A stretch of DNA of 64,000 nucleotides from Trametes villosa (taxonomy: Eukaryota; Basidiomycota; Agaricomycetes; Polyporales; Polyporaceae), in contig PUDQ02000033.1 of NCBI GenBank assembly GCA_002964805.2, positions 186,001 through 250,000 of the forward strand. Direction: 5' to 3'. Below are positions 1 through 10,669 of the stretch, one piece after another (within the stretch, counting starts at the first letter, position 1; every line of letters starts with the position of its first letter). The translations under genes and the position numbers were made by a program. The notes below the pieces were generated by a model. The model made no database searches. It was given only the letters and a program-made list of their open reading frames with translations, and was not told where the DNA came from.

Positions 1-92
1 GTTCAGGGTGTGGTGCAATGACTAGAATACATACAGTGTGACTCGCGCCGTCCTGCCTCGCCCCGACGCGCCTCGCGCTCGCCGCTCACAAG

Positions 93-1882
93 TCACGACG
101 CCCGCCGCCTGAACTCGTCGTTGAACTCCCGGCCGATGAGCATCCGCCGAATCTCTTGCGTGCCTGCGCCGACGGTGTAGAGGCGGGCATCGCGCAGGAT
201 GCGGCCAGTGGGGTAATCTGTACGCACGCCTCTATAAATGACTTCGCCAGAACGACGTCGTAGGGAGCGCACGTACCGTTGATGTAGCCGTTCCCGCCCA
301 GACACTGCATCGCGTCCTGCGCGACCTCGACGGCGCGGTCCGACGAGTAGAGAATGGCGCCAGCGCAATCCTGCGTAGGGTAGGTGAGCCAGCGAGGGGA
401 GGGTCTGGTATGGGGTGGACGTACTCTACGGCTGACGTTTCCCGCGTCGCAGGCCTTCGCGACCGCGTACACGTATGAACGCGACGCGTTCAGCTTCGTG
501 TACATATCCGCGATCTTACCTGCAATCGCAGCGTCAGCGTCGCATTCGATACGCCTATGGAGGACTCCAGACACATACCTTGCATGAGCTGGAACTCGCC
601 CACGGGCTGGCCAAACTGTTTCCGATCATGCACATACTCAACCGCGATGTCGAAAGCGGCCTGCATCAGCCCCAGCGGTCCGCCGCTCAGGACGAGCCGC
701 TCGAGGTCCAGCCCAGACATGAGCACCTTCGCGCCGCCGCCCACCGGGCCGAGCACGTTCTCTGTTGCATCGTGCTTGTAATCAGCCTCCTTCCGATTCT
801 GAGCGGAAACAATGAGGGAGGGCGGACTGACCGTCGGGCACGAAGCAGTCCTCGAACACGAGCTCGCACGTGTCGCTCCCGCGCATCCCGAACTTGTCCA
901 GCTTCTGGTGCGTGGAGAAGCCCGCGAAGCCGCGCTCGATGAGGAACGCCGTGATCCCCTTCGAGCCCTTCTCTGGCGCGGATTTCGCGTATACCACCAG
1001 CGTCGACGCCGTCGGACCGTTCGTGATCCTGTCCGCGTCTATACGTCAGTAGTCGGTACGCGAAGGCAGAACGTGGCCGCGAGCGTACCAGAACTTATTT
1101 CCGTTCAGACGCCAGCCGCCGTCGACCTTGTCCGCGCGAAGCTTCATGCTCACGACGTCGCTCCCGCTCCCGGGCTCGCTCATCGCGAGGCTGCCCACCT
1201 TCTTCCCCGCGATGAGGTCCGGCAGGTACTTCTCCTTCTGCGCCTCCGTGCCCCACCTGTGTATCTGCGCGCGAGTGCGAGTATTGAATATCAGCGAACG
1301 CCCGCAGGCCGACAGGAAGGCGGAGACGGCGCGCGCACCTGGTTGACGCAGAGGTTCGAGTGCGCGCCGTACGAGAGCGCGACGGAGCCCGAGGCGCGCG
1401 AGAGCTCCTCCATCGCGAGCGTGTGGTTGAAGTAGCCGAGCGCGAGCCCGCCGTACTCGGGCTTCACGGTGATGCCCAGCAGGCCCATGTCCCCGAGCTT
1501 CTCCCACAGGTCCTGCGGGAACGCGCGTCAGTATCCACATGGTTGCAGCATCCAAGTTTATGAATGGAAGAGGGACGAGGGGCGCGAGGAGATGCCTGCG
1601 CACCATGGGGAAGGTGTTGCTCCTGTCGATCTCGGCTGCCCGGGGGGCGACCTCCTTCTCTGCGAACTCTGCGACAGCGTTCCGGAACTACGCTCATGGT
1701 CTTGGTCAGCGCTCGGCCGACGGTAGACGTATACGACGTACCTCAGTCTGCTCTTCAGTCAAGCCTGCAACGTCCGTGTTATAGTACGACGCATGTCTAC
1801 GCTGCGTGAGGACGGCAGTCCGCGCCTTCAGTTTCAGAGCTGAGGTGGACGCGATACGCGTGCGAGCAAGAGAGCGTAGCAT
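93..1882 (-). CDS. IVD: Isovaleryl-CoA dehydrogenase, mitochondrial
   Basis: This flavin-dependent acyl-CoA dehydrogenase oxidises isovaleryl-CoA to 3-methylcrotonyl-CoA in leucine breakdown in the mitochondrial matrix, passing electrons to ETF. I read nine exons. The first encodes a basic, Ser/Arg-rich mitochondrial presequence starting [13 protein letters not shown]. Later exons carry the acyl-CoA dehydrogenase blocks [41 protein letters not shown] and [15 protein letters not shown]. The Glu in LDLER matches the catalytic base position that separates IVD from most other acyl-CoA dehydrogenases. The protein ends [19 protein letters not shown]. All introns are short GT–AG introns. The start was chosen because it is the first ATG giving a targeting peptide that splices in frame to [17 protein letters not shown]. 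Family assignment is secure; IVD rather than another short-chain dehydrogenase rests on the position of the catalytic Glu. Confidence 0.93.
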
Positions 1883-2528
1883 TGTGCTCTATGATTTGAT
1901 AGCTTGTAAGCGAGCAAAGTTCTAGGGATGTAGCCAGGTACAAGAGAACAGAGCAGCGAGCACAACAGCACAGGGAGAACAGGAGAGAGGAGGGGCGAGC
2001 TCGTTGCTCACTGCGCTTGAAGTAGCCGGCCCCGGGTGAGCGCTCACCTCAGATTTCGCCGCGCACGACGCGGGGATCCCATGACCTCACGGGACCGACG
2101 ATGGGCGGCGCGGCCGGATGAGATCCGGCGGGGTGAACACGAACGTCGAGCAGCGCCGCGGCGGTTATGATCAGCGCAGGCGCGGGGTCCGATCACTCTC
2201 GAGCGTAATGCGGGGTAACAGTGCGGGGGTGGCTGAACCTCAGAAGTTCGGGCCCTTGCTCTCCTGCAGACGAATGCACATGTTTTGAACGACATATATA
2301 GATTGTGTCTGGAGTCAGCGGCCGCATAGGGGCCGCTCAAGATAGGTACTGATACATGGAGGTAGTATGTGGGGGATTGGATGAGAATATAGAGTCAACG
2401 ATACATGGGGATATATGGGGGATGATACATGGGAACGAGTCGAGTGGAGGAAGAAAGAAATGTAGGTGCCACCTACGGTCTCCGGTCGAGGACAGTGGGC
2501 TAGACTGTGGGAGGTGCATGCTTCGAGA
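1883..2528. other. Intergenic: IVD upstream region
   Basis: This is non-coding sequence between the IVD start and the stop codon of the next minus-strand gene. Near 2350–2430 there is a low-complexity patch in which GATACATGG occurs three times. No gene is recognisable. Confidence 0.5.
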
Positions 2529-5133
2529 CTATTTCCGGGGCACATTGATCGCAAGAGGCTCAAGGGGCTTGCCCGCCTTCCCGTTCTTGCCCCGGGCACG
2601 CTTGGAGGAACTTGGAGAAGGGGAGGGTGTCGCCGGCTCGGCCGCCGAGCCTCCAAGACGCGTGGAGGTCGGCGAAGGGGTCAGGAAGCCTCTGGAGCGG
2701 CGACAGTTCATGGGGGACGAGGAGGCGAGCGAGTCCGTGGTGGAAGACGAGTGCAGGGAGGGGACGCCTGGAGACTCGGGCGAGCGTCCCTTCGCGCGGC
2801 GGCGCGAGCGTTTGGCGGGCGTTGACGCGTTCCCGACGGACTCGGAAAACCTGGAGAACTCGGCGGAAAGGTCGGCGGGGAAGGAGTCGCTGGACTCGAG
2901 CGTCCCTGAACGTGACGCCTCCTTGCCCTTGCCCTTTCCCTTCGTCTTCGTCATCGACCTGCCCGGGGACGACGGCTTCTTGGTGCGCGGGACCGCTGTG
3001 ATGGAGGAGCTGCTGCCGTTGCCGCACCACGAGGAGCCCTGCGCGCGAACGACTGAGTCGTCGCCGTCGAGGAGGTTGTGGGCGTTGTCGTCAATGCGCA
3101 TGACGAACGATGACTGAGCCGGCTCCTTGGCGTTCTCCTGTTCGTCCTCCTCCGACAGCGAATTATCAAACTGCGCGGCGCCGAGAGAGATGTCGCCGTG
3201 TAGGAGGTCGAAAGAGACGTCCCTGAGCTTGTCCTGGATGGTGAACGACGAGTCCTCAGCGGGAGTGGGGCACCTGGGGCGGACAGTGGCAGTCGAGCAG
3301 TGGGCAGACGAGGACGAGGATGAGACCAGCGACTGATGCTCCTCCTCGTGCTTCTCCTCCCTGTCCGGGAAAGACAGGTCTGGCATGGTGTCCCCGAGGG
3401 AGATGTCACCGTTCAGCAGGGAAGAGAAGTCCTGGAACTTCGCCAATTGATCCTCGATGATGACCGACTCCTCCTGGACGGGCTCGTCGCACGGCTGCAG
3501 CTGCTGTTCCTCCTCCTGCGCACACCCCTGCACTACGGCAAGTTGACCGCGTGACCACGATGAGCTCGTCCCGGCCTCGGAGCGGAGGGTAATCTCGCCG
3601 TGTGCGGGGTTGCAGGGATCGCCCATCTCCACCGACTTGTCCTTGATATTGGCGACGGACTGGTAGGTGGATATGATGCATGGACGAATGGTGTCGGTCG
3701 AGAACTGGTCGAATAAGGGCGATGACCCGGAGGGAGAGGGCGACGGATGTGCGGAGGAGGTCGAGGGCTTGGAAGGGGTCGAGGGATGGGTAGATGAGGG
3801 CGAGGACAGAGTGCGCGACGGGGGCGGCTGAGCAGGACCGGGCCTGAACGTCGGCGGATCGCAGGCGGTGTGTACGAGCGCCAGCTGCATCCTCAGCCTC
3901 GCGTTCTCCTGGTCCCGTTCTTGAAGTTCGGCCTCGTGGGCCTCGAGAGCCCGCGCGTTGTCCGCCTCGTACTCCTGGAAGAGCGTTCGGGCGAGCGCGA
4001 ACTGGACACGCATGTCAGCGGCAGTGGCAGCCTGCTCCTTGTATGCGGCGTGCTCGCGGATCAGCTGTGCATATTTGGCCTGTGTGACCCGTCAGTTAGA
4101 GAAAGCGACGAAGCCGAAAAACCACATACCTGTAGATCCACGTTGTCTCTCGTCAGGTCTTCCAGCTCCCTGTTCTGAGACTTCTTGACCGCCTTGTCTT
4201 GCTGCGCGCGGGCCTGAGGAAGCAGGACGTAAGAAACTGTATGCTCCGAGTGCAGACGTTACTTCTGACCTTCATTTGAGCGATCTCCGAACGAGCAGTA
4301 TCCAACTGCGTCGTGCGGGCGGCAACCCCGTCGCGAGCCTGGGCGAGGAAGCCCTCCTGCTTAGCCATCCGGGCGCGGAGAGCGTGGATCAACCTCTTCG
4401 ACTTGTCGTTGTCGGCCTTGAACTGGGCGTCCTTGTCCGCGTTGCGAGCCTGTTCTGAGACTTGTCCGTTGCGAGCGTCGGCCAGCTCGGCCTCCAGCTT
4501 CGCGATCTTCTGGGCAGCATGAGTAGCTTCCTCGTCCTTCTGCGTGAGGGCTTGTTCCAGCCGTGCGATCGTCGCCTTCTGTGCGCGGACCGTCGACCGT
4601 GCCTTGAACCAGAACGACTTGTAGTCCGCGGCCGCGTTCTCGCTGGCCGCCTGTCGCTTGCCTTTCTCGCAGGCAATCAGAGTCACCGTACCATCCAGGT
4701 AGACCAAGCAGGTGAGCAGGCGGCGGATGCAGAAAGCCGCGAGCCTGGAGCAGAGTCGCCCGAGGAGCCGCCGACAGTGGAAGAGGCCATTGGTAAGGAC
4801 AAGGCACAGGCGGGACCATGGCAGGCTGACTAGGGCCGAGGGCCGGGACAGGTAGGAGAGGAGGCTGAGGATTGAAGCGAGCCTTCCAGACGCCGGCGAG
4901 TACAGACCAGACAGGAAGACGAAGGTCGGCGCAACGAGCCCCAGGTAGACCAAACGAACCGTCGTAGCGATGAACCGCACGAGGAACATGACGGCACGAG
5001 AGATGGCGAGGAGTAGGGTGACCAGAAGGACCAGGACGAAGAGGATGGCCAAGACGAAGAACCAGATGCCGATGCCGTCGAAGAACTCAAGGGACTTGCC
5101 GGGGACGATTGCGATAGGGTGAGTGTAGCTCAT
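2529..5133 (-). CDS. Unrecognised membrane-anchored coiled-coil protein with Ser-rich repeat tail
   Basis: I do not recognise the family. Three exons are joined across introns 4214–4269 and 4080–4129. The N-terminus (residues about 20–120) is strongly hydrophobic, with a helix beginning IWFFVLAILFVLVLLVTL and further hydrophobic stretches, so it is probably membrane-embedded. Residues about 165–400 form a long charged heptad-like region rich in A, E, K, Q and R, which predicts a coiled coil. The C-terminal half is acidic and Ser/Pro-rich. It holds a degenerate motif repeated about four times, best seen as LLNGDISLG and LLHGDISLG. The tail is basic (SKRARGKNGKAGKPLEPL). Such an architecture would suit an organelle-anchored tether, but that is only inference. 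Confidence 0.75.
3050..3630 (-). repeat. Four-copy degenerate LLxGDISLG motif in a coding tail
   Basis: In the Ser-rich tail of the membrane/coiled-coil protein, four units share a pattern of a charged helix-like lead, then LL, then GD(I/D)S or GEIT. They sit at about 3591–3625 (PAHGEITL), 3391–3421 (LLNGDISLG), 3181–3210 (LLHGDISLG) and 3056–3085 (LLDGDDSV). Each is followed by an acidic or Ser-rich spacer. Confidence 0.6.
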
Positions 5134-6158
5134 GTTGGGCGTTGTGTTGTACGTGTATGTTGGTAAGGAGGGAAATCCGGGAGACGTCGCAGAGCGGACA
5201 TGTCTACCTGCCAGGAGGCTGACCAGGCTGAGGCTGGGGGGAGGCTGACAGTGTCAGACCCGGTGTAAACCGCCAACCTGATCGGGTTGGTAGCCCATAC
5301 CAAAATCCGCGGAGACAGTACGTTCTCCATCGGAGGGAATCATGGGTGCCCGGCACATGGAGAGACTTGCATTTGGCACACGCATCGCGTCTTAGGATGA
5401 GGTTTTGGTTGAGAAGTGAGTCGGCTAGCGCCTAACCTCACTCAACGCCCTCGGCTAAGTCGACGCCTATTATGGCAAGCGTTCAAGAACTTGAACCTCT
5501 ACTAACTTTGATCACGCACACCAGTGAGCTTCATCGGCGTCGTGGGCCCTCAATTGCGCCACTATAGTTATGCAACAAGCGTGTGCTCATGCAGGCCTAC
5601 GAGTATCGGTACCTGGCGGCGTACGCCGATACGCTCGATGGTCGAGCCGCAAGTAGAGTGCATGATGCAGAGGGAGCCATGGACGCCTTCAACGTTTCGA
5701 GCACCCCGATCCCTTTGTTCTTGTATAAGTGGTACCCTAGCGCGGGGGGTGGAAGGCTTCTGGGCGGTTTGAACGTAGCGATAACTTGAACTCCGTGCAG
5801 ATGGCTTTGTCGACGCCTCCGAGTTGCGATCGCTCGTCCGAGTCACTCCGTTGTTGGGGATGGTCAAGCTTAACCGTGAGTGAGCTAGATGGTCGGACAC
5901 CAATGCCAGACAACGATCAGTCATCTTCCAACAAGCCCGCCAGGCAGTATATCCGCATCGACAAGTCAAATCCCATCCTAATAACGTACATCGTGCAACG
6001 CGGCTGCGCGCGGGCACATACCGATCTAACCTACATCGCGGAAAGCAGTGAATTGAGTACTCCCAGTCCCGAGGATATGCGTATGCGTGTGTCAGTGTGA
6101 CTGCAGGGTTCCAGCGAGCCAGAGAAACAGTGCGGGAGCCAGGGTCCATGAGACGGAG
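5134..6158. other. Intergenic, nothing recognised
   Basis: About 1 kb lies between two minus-strand genes. It should hold the promoter of the membrane/coiled-coil gene and the 3' region of UBLCP1. Its short open frames on both strands show no family similarity that I recognise. Confidence 0.5.
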
Positions 6159-7882
6159 CTAGGTAGACTGCTGTGGGAGAGACTTTATAACCTCTTTCCA
6201 TTTCTGAAGCATGTTGCGTTCAGCTGCGTTGAAGCGTGATTCGAAAGCGAGACTCACGGAATGTTTGGCCTTGCGGAAGTCCGGATAGGTTTCCGCTATG
6301 TGTAGGAGGTATCGTGTGAGCTTAGCGAGCTCTCGATCTGCCATGGCTGCTGGGGTATGTGCGTGCTTGAACGCCGAGATCTTCAAACCTTCTCCCGGAT
6401 TGAGAGCAAAGTTCCTTCCCTGCATAAAGAAGAATCACATCGCAAGATAGAGGATGCTTGTCGTGAATATCGCGCAACAGGTGGCTGGTAGTGTGAACAC
6501 TTACCAGGTCGTCGATGTGTATCGTATTACTCGGGCCGCTGAGTCGAGTTAGCTTGTACTTGGGTAACGCGGGACCCTCGATGCTGCACTCACTACTGGG
6601 GGAAGTGATTCCAGATGATCTGGAGGGCTTTCACGGAGTGCTTATATGGCTGACCATCCTTCTTCGAGAACACCGTGAACATGCAAGTCTTGTCCAACAC
6701 TGTGCGCCATTTCGAACTTCAGCGTCGGACCGGCGCATAGCGTAACCCATGCTTACCGAAAGCGATCTACACACCGTGATCAGCTTCCGCTATAGCATGG
6801 GTGGTCTAGCTACTCACCCTGTAGTTCCTGATGCCACCGAGCATGCCAAGCTCTACCAGTTTTGTCTCGAGCCATATCCAACTTGTCTGGGACCTAGGGA
6901 CTAATGAGCCCAATGCGAAACGTAACGCCGCTGAGGAAACCCACCAGATGCAGATATCGTAATGAGGGTATACGGCTTCCAGAAACTCGTGCAGGCCGGG
7001 GCGAGCACATTCATTGGGTGGTAAAGCTCCAGACGTAAGGGGCTTGGTATCAAGGATAGCTTCGCTTCGCCATTAGCGACAGCCGCCAGGTAACACTCGA
7101 ACTCCACCCACTGTAGTCGATGTCCAGCACGAGCAGCCGCTTCCCCTCGCGCAATGGGTTGATGAGGTTCGGTACCAGCTTCTTCGTGTGCTGCTCCACT
7201 CGCCGACGATTCCGCTGGTCGTTGATGTACTCGGCAGCGGCAGCGGGGTCTGCGCTGAAGTCCACATCGAGGTCATTGACAACGTCAGGCAAGAAATCGA
7301 GTTCTGTTGCGCATTAGTCTAAGTGCACAGGTTCGGATACATGCGTGCGTACCGTGGGGATCCTTGATCTCGTGCCCTTCTGGTGTGCCTACGAGCGTGA
7401 ACTTCTTGCCACTCAGTAGTTTAAGATCACCGCTAGAGAAGCAAACAGTATGAGCGAATCGCCGCTCGGCGCGGTAGAGAGGACATTTACATTCTCTCCT
7501 CATCTGTGGGGAGCTTTCCCTTGACCAGACCCAAGATCTTCTGCCGTTCGGGAGGGACATTCGTGAGGCTCATAAGAGACGCCTTCAGGTCATACACTCT
7601 GCGGCGCGACAGTCAATATCCCCCGCCGCAGCTGAACTCTCGTGCCTAAGAGTACACACCGATCAGACTCGGCGATATCCAACGTGAAGGGCTTCCCGCT
7701 CCAACTGAATTGTAGGTGGATCCACCGCTCAGCTTGCTCTGGTTCAGCAGGATCGACCTAAAGAGTGCCGGCGGCTCAGTTCGGACACGGAGGGCAGTAA
7801 GCTTCTAACGCACCTCGGCTGTGACAACCGTCGCTCTCTCTACAGGCTCATTCTCCAACGTTTGTGCATCGTTCGAGGTCAT
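6159..7882 (-). CDS. UBLCP1: Ubiquitin-like domain CTD phosphatase 1 (nuclear proteasome phosphatase)
   Basis: UBLCP1 is a HAD-family Ser/Thr phosphatase that binds the 26S proteasome through a ubiquitin-like domain and lowers its activity in the nucleus. The reconstructed protein of about 380 residues has the ubiquitin-like domain first (WIHLQFSWSGKPFTLDI, then PPERQKILGLVKGK). LVGTPEGHEIKDP follows, then LLVLDIDYTILD, which contains the DxDxT nucleophile motif near residue 180. HIDDLGRNFALNPGEGLKI supplies the acidic HAD motif, and a helical tail follows. I read about ten exons. The DIDYT motif is created by splicing across 7060–7111. A 10-nt exon at 6757–6766 is needed to read NYR-IAFV-LDK in frame. 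The Ubl plus HAD order excludes Fcp1 or Nem1. Confidence 0.93.
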
Positions 7883-8347
7883 GTCTGTTCTTCAATTGGC
7901 GATATTGACGCTGTGGAACGAAACTAGGAACCGAGCGTTCCTCAGGTTTTGGAGGCTAGAAGATGCTCGTGTGCGTCGGTAAATGCAGATCTAGATGGGT
8001 ATATGCGGGCCCAAGGAGTTGAAAAGTACGAGAGATTTGTAGAATGCGAGTTCAAGGGAATCAGAGCGTGAGTGGAGGTGCGGCAGACGACTGAACGTGG
8101 TTGTGGCGCTGGGGAATGCGTCCCCAATGCATGATCGTTGGAGGATCTCAGATCTGCGAGCTTAGCGCTCAATTAACCGTGTATTCCGGGACAGCTTCGA
8201 AACTCCACGCTCGATTCACTGCCGTTGCGCAGAAATACACCTCCACCATCACAGAACGGCCAAGACGCCAAAGATACTTTACATGGGCGTAGACAATCGT
8301 ACATGTTACATCTCCGTCGGATACAAAGACTCAGTTGACGCCCAAGC
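7883..8347. other. Intergenic, nothing recognised
   Basis: This gap lies between the UBLCP1 start and the stop of the COP9 subunit 8 gene. It should include the UBLCP1 promoter. No coding signal or obvious regulatory repeat was seen. Confidence 0.5.
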
Positions 8348-9478
8348 TCAAGCCTCTAGGTTCGCGACGGTATCCGCAACTAGATTCAGCGCTTGCAGCG
8401 TCGATTGTGCTGTGGACAGCACATGAGATTGCGTACACATGAGAGACGCGATACTCACTGTATACACCTCCACGAGAAGACGGCGCTCGTTGCGGAGATG
8501 GTGTCAGAATGCGGGTGCTCTGATCATACTTCCAGTTGTTGGCCAGCGCCACTACACCGAGCGAAAAGTTATGATCAGATCGAGGTATTAGCGTACACGG
8601 TGGCGCATACCATTTAGAACCTCGTCGACTTGGTCCTCGGGATACCCTAAGTACCACTGCGCGAGCGGCAGGGGGATTGAGGTGTACGCCCTGGACAGCA
8701 GGTCGAATGTTTTCTTCCGGAAGGATCCTGAAGTCGATATGTTGAGCGGTAGGACGACACAAATAGCGCATATGCACTAACCTACAAACGACGTGACCAT
8801 TCCCGCTAGAATCTGACCTTGTGCCGCATCTGAGAAGGCGGGCTGCGACACGTATCGATGCAAATCTTCCGCCCGACGGTACACGTCCGGGTACTTGCGT
8901 TCATGCGTAGACGCCAGAAGCTGGAACAATCCTTGGGAGAGAGGGAGCGACGCAAGACTGTCAGGAAGTCGAGTCAATGCATGGCGAGCAGCCGGACTAC
9001 ACATGGATAGATATAAGTTCTGTTTGTCCATTCGCGGGATTGCAAGGTACCACTCACAGCTCGTCTGAGATCATGTAGGCGAGCACCAGGGGCGCGACCA
9101 AAAGTAGACGGGATGGATCAGCATGATACTCTCCCTGAAATGAGAGTACAAGTCAGTTCCTTAATGGATGGACCGAAGCCTCGATCGACATACCGACAGA
9201 TCTCCTCGTTCGGCGAGTTCAATGAGCTCCTTCACGCTACCATTCCTCGCCAGATCCGAGATGCTCGGGAACAGCAGATCGTACGAGGTGGGCTGCTTTT
9301 CTTGAGCCGCAGGTGTGGGTTGTGCCTCTACGGACTCAGGCTGGGCTGCAGGAGGCGCTGTAGGTTCGGTGGCGGGTGCGGGCGCAGGTGTAGCTTGGAC
9401 CTGTGGCGGCAGCACGGTGCGAGCGGCATCCTCAATCTCAACCGCGCTTGAAGGGGGTGGGGTGGGAGGACCAGTCAT
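8348..9478 (-). CDS. COP9 signalosome subunit 8-like PCI protein
   Basis: CSN8 is the smallest PCI subunit of the COP9 signalosome, the complex that removes Nedd8 from cullins. After a Pro/Ala-rich leader of about 70 residues, the protein has a helical-repeat region (SISDLARNGSVKELIELAE, LLLVAPLVLAYMISDEL, LPAARHALTRLPDSLASL). A PCI-type winged-helix segment follows (FRKKTFDLLSRAYTSIPL, PLAQWYLGYPEDQVDEVL). It ends SRGGVYTAQSTLQALNLV and a short helix. The intron before PAARHALTRLP uses the acceptor ending in tgtag; the nearer acag acceptor breaks the frame. eIF3k and Rpn12 share this fold, so the subunit identity is likely but not certain. Confidence 0.72.
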
Positions 9479-9744
9479 CTTGTAGCTCAGTTATGGCGGA
9501 TCCTGTGGAGAACACAAAGGACGAGGATGGTGGCCTGAGAGGAGTACGAGTACAGGGTCCTTCGGAGCGGACGCGCGGATGGCGTATGTACGGGTAGGCG
9601 CCCATTTACCACGCCACGTGCGCGCTGTACTTTATGGGCGCCTCTCCATTACCGACGAGCAGCGCGCAGGGAGGCTGTCCACACGACTCCCGCCCTCACT
9701 CACCGACGTCTTCGAACCTCACGCCATACCCTGCTGCATAGACC
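9479..9744. promoter_or_regulatory. Divergent promoter region CSN8 / NECAP
   Basis: The 266 bp between two head-to-head genes must hold both promoters. No TATA box is clear. The near-repeat GGGCGCC(C/T) occurs either side of about 9600–9640. Confidence 0.45.
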
Positions 9745-10669
9745 ATGGAGGAGTTTAAGGAAGAGGAGATTGAGAGCATCCTCTACATCGGCCGGGAAGT
9801 CTCAGGTTAGCCAGCTGCCGCCCTGCAAGTCCACCATCCGATCGGACTCATCACGGGTCGTGCAGTGTTCAAGATCCCGCCTCTGAAGAAGAACGAGGGA
9901 CACCGTGCGCAGGAATGGGGTGACCTGGGAAACCCGCTGTGGAAGGGACGGCTTCGCATTATAGAGCGATCCACTGGCGTCGCGATACAGTTTGAGGACC
10001 CCACCACCGGTAAGTGCGGACAGCATATCCATGCTGCACCCCTCGCTCAAGGCGCTCGATCTCTGTTGGGCGATAGGTGAACGTACGTGTGTGCGCGTTA
10101 TGCTTAAGGGAACACGACTTAAGGGTATCCGCAGTGTTCGCAAAGGCCGACTATGATCCCGCCAAACCCTCCGTGGAAGCTGTCCTCGATTCATCACGAT
10201 ACTTTGTCGTCCGAGTGGAAGACAATGGGCGCAGAGCTTACATTGGGATGGGCTTCCTTGAACGCACGGATAGCTTCGACTTCAGTGAGCCGCACCAACC
10301 TCAGGTCTCGGCCGTTACTCACCTTGCGCCTCCAGATGTTGCGCTCCAAGATTATACCAAGTACGTCCCGTCTTTGCCGAGCATGACATTCACCTACCAA
10401 CTATGTGTGACAGGCGATGGCGAGCGCGGATGAACCCGGGTGAAGCCGAGGCTGACGGGCCTTCCCCTCATCTACCTACCGGACCCAAGAAGGATTATAC
10501 CCTCAAGGAAGGCCAGACTTTCTCCATCTCTATTCCTGGACGGGCGAAGGCCACCAGTCCCATTCCTTCCGGCCCGAACCTGCTAGGTGGCAGCTCCGGG
10601 TTGTCTTCCGGTAGCGGTGGCATCCCTGCCCTATTGCCTCCTCCGCCAAGTGCTCCCCGGAAGCGGTAG
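9745..10669 (+). CDS. NECAP-type adaptin-ear-binding coat-associated protein
   Basis: NECAP proteins bind AP-2/AP-1 and clathrin-coat components in endocytosis. The reconstructed 213-residue protein is almost all PHear domain: [89 protein letters not shown] Pro/Gly/Ser-rich tail ending APRKR follows. Exons are 9745–9805, 9866–10009, 10077–10082, 10135–10284, 10336–10360 and 10414–10669, summing to 642 nt with no frame error. The third exon is only 6 nt (GTGAAC) and restores the conserved GELFA motif. The usual C-terminal WxxF adaptor-binding motif is not visible. Confidence 0.94.

Noticed and set aside
2356..3117. Plus-strand 253-codon open frame
   Set aside because: It is antisense to the conserved Ser-rich tail of the minus-strand coiled-coil gene; its openness follows from codon bias.
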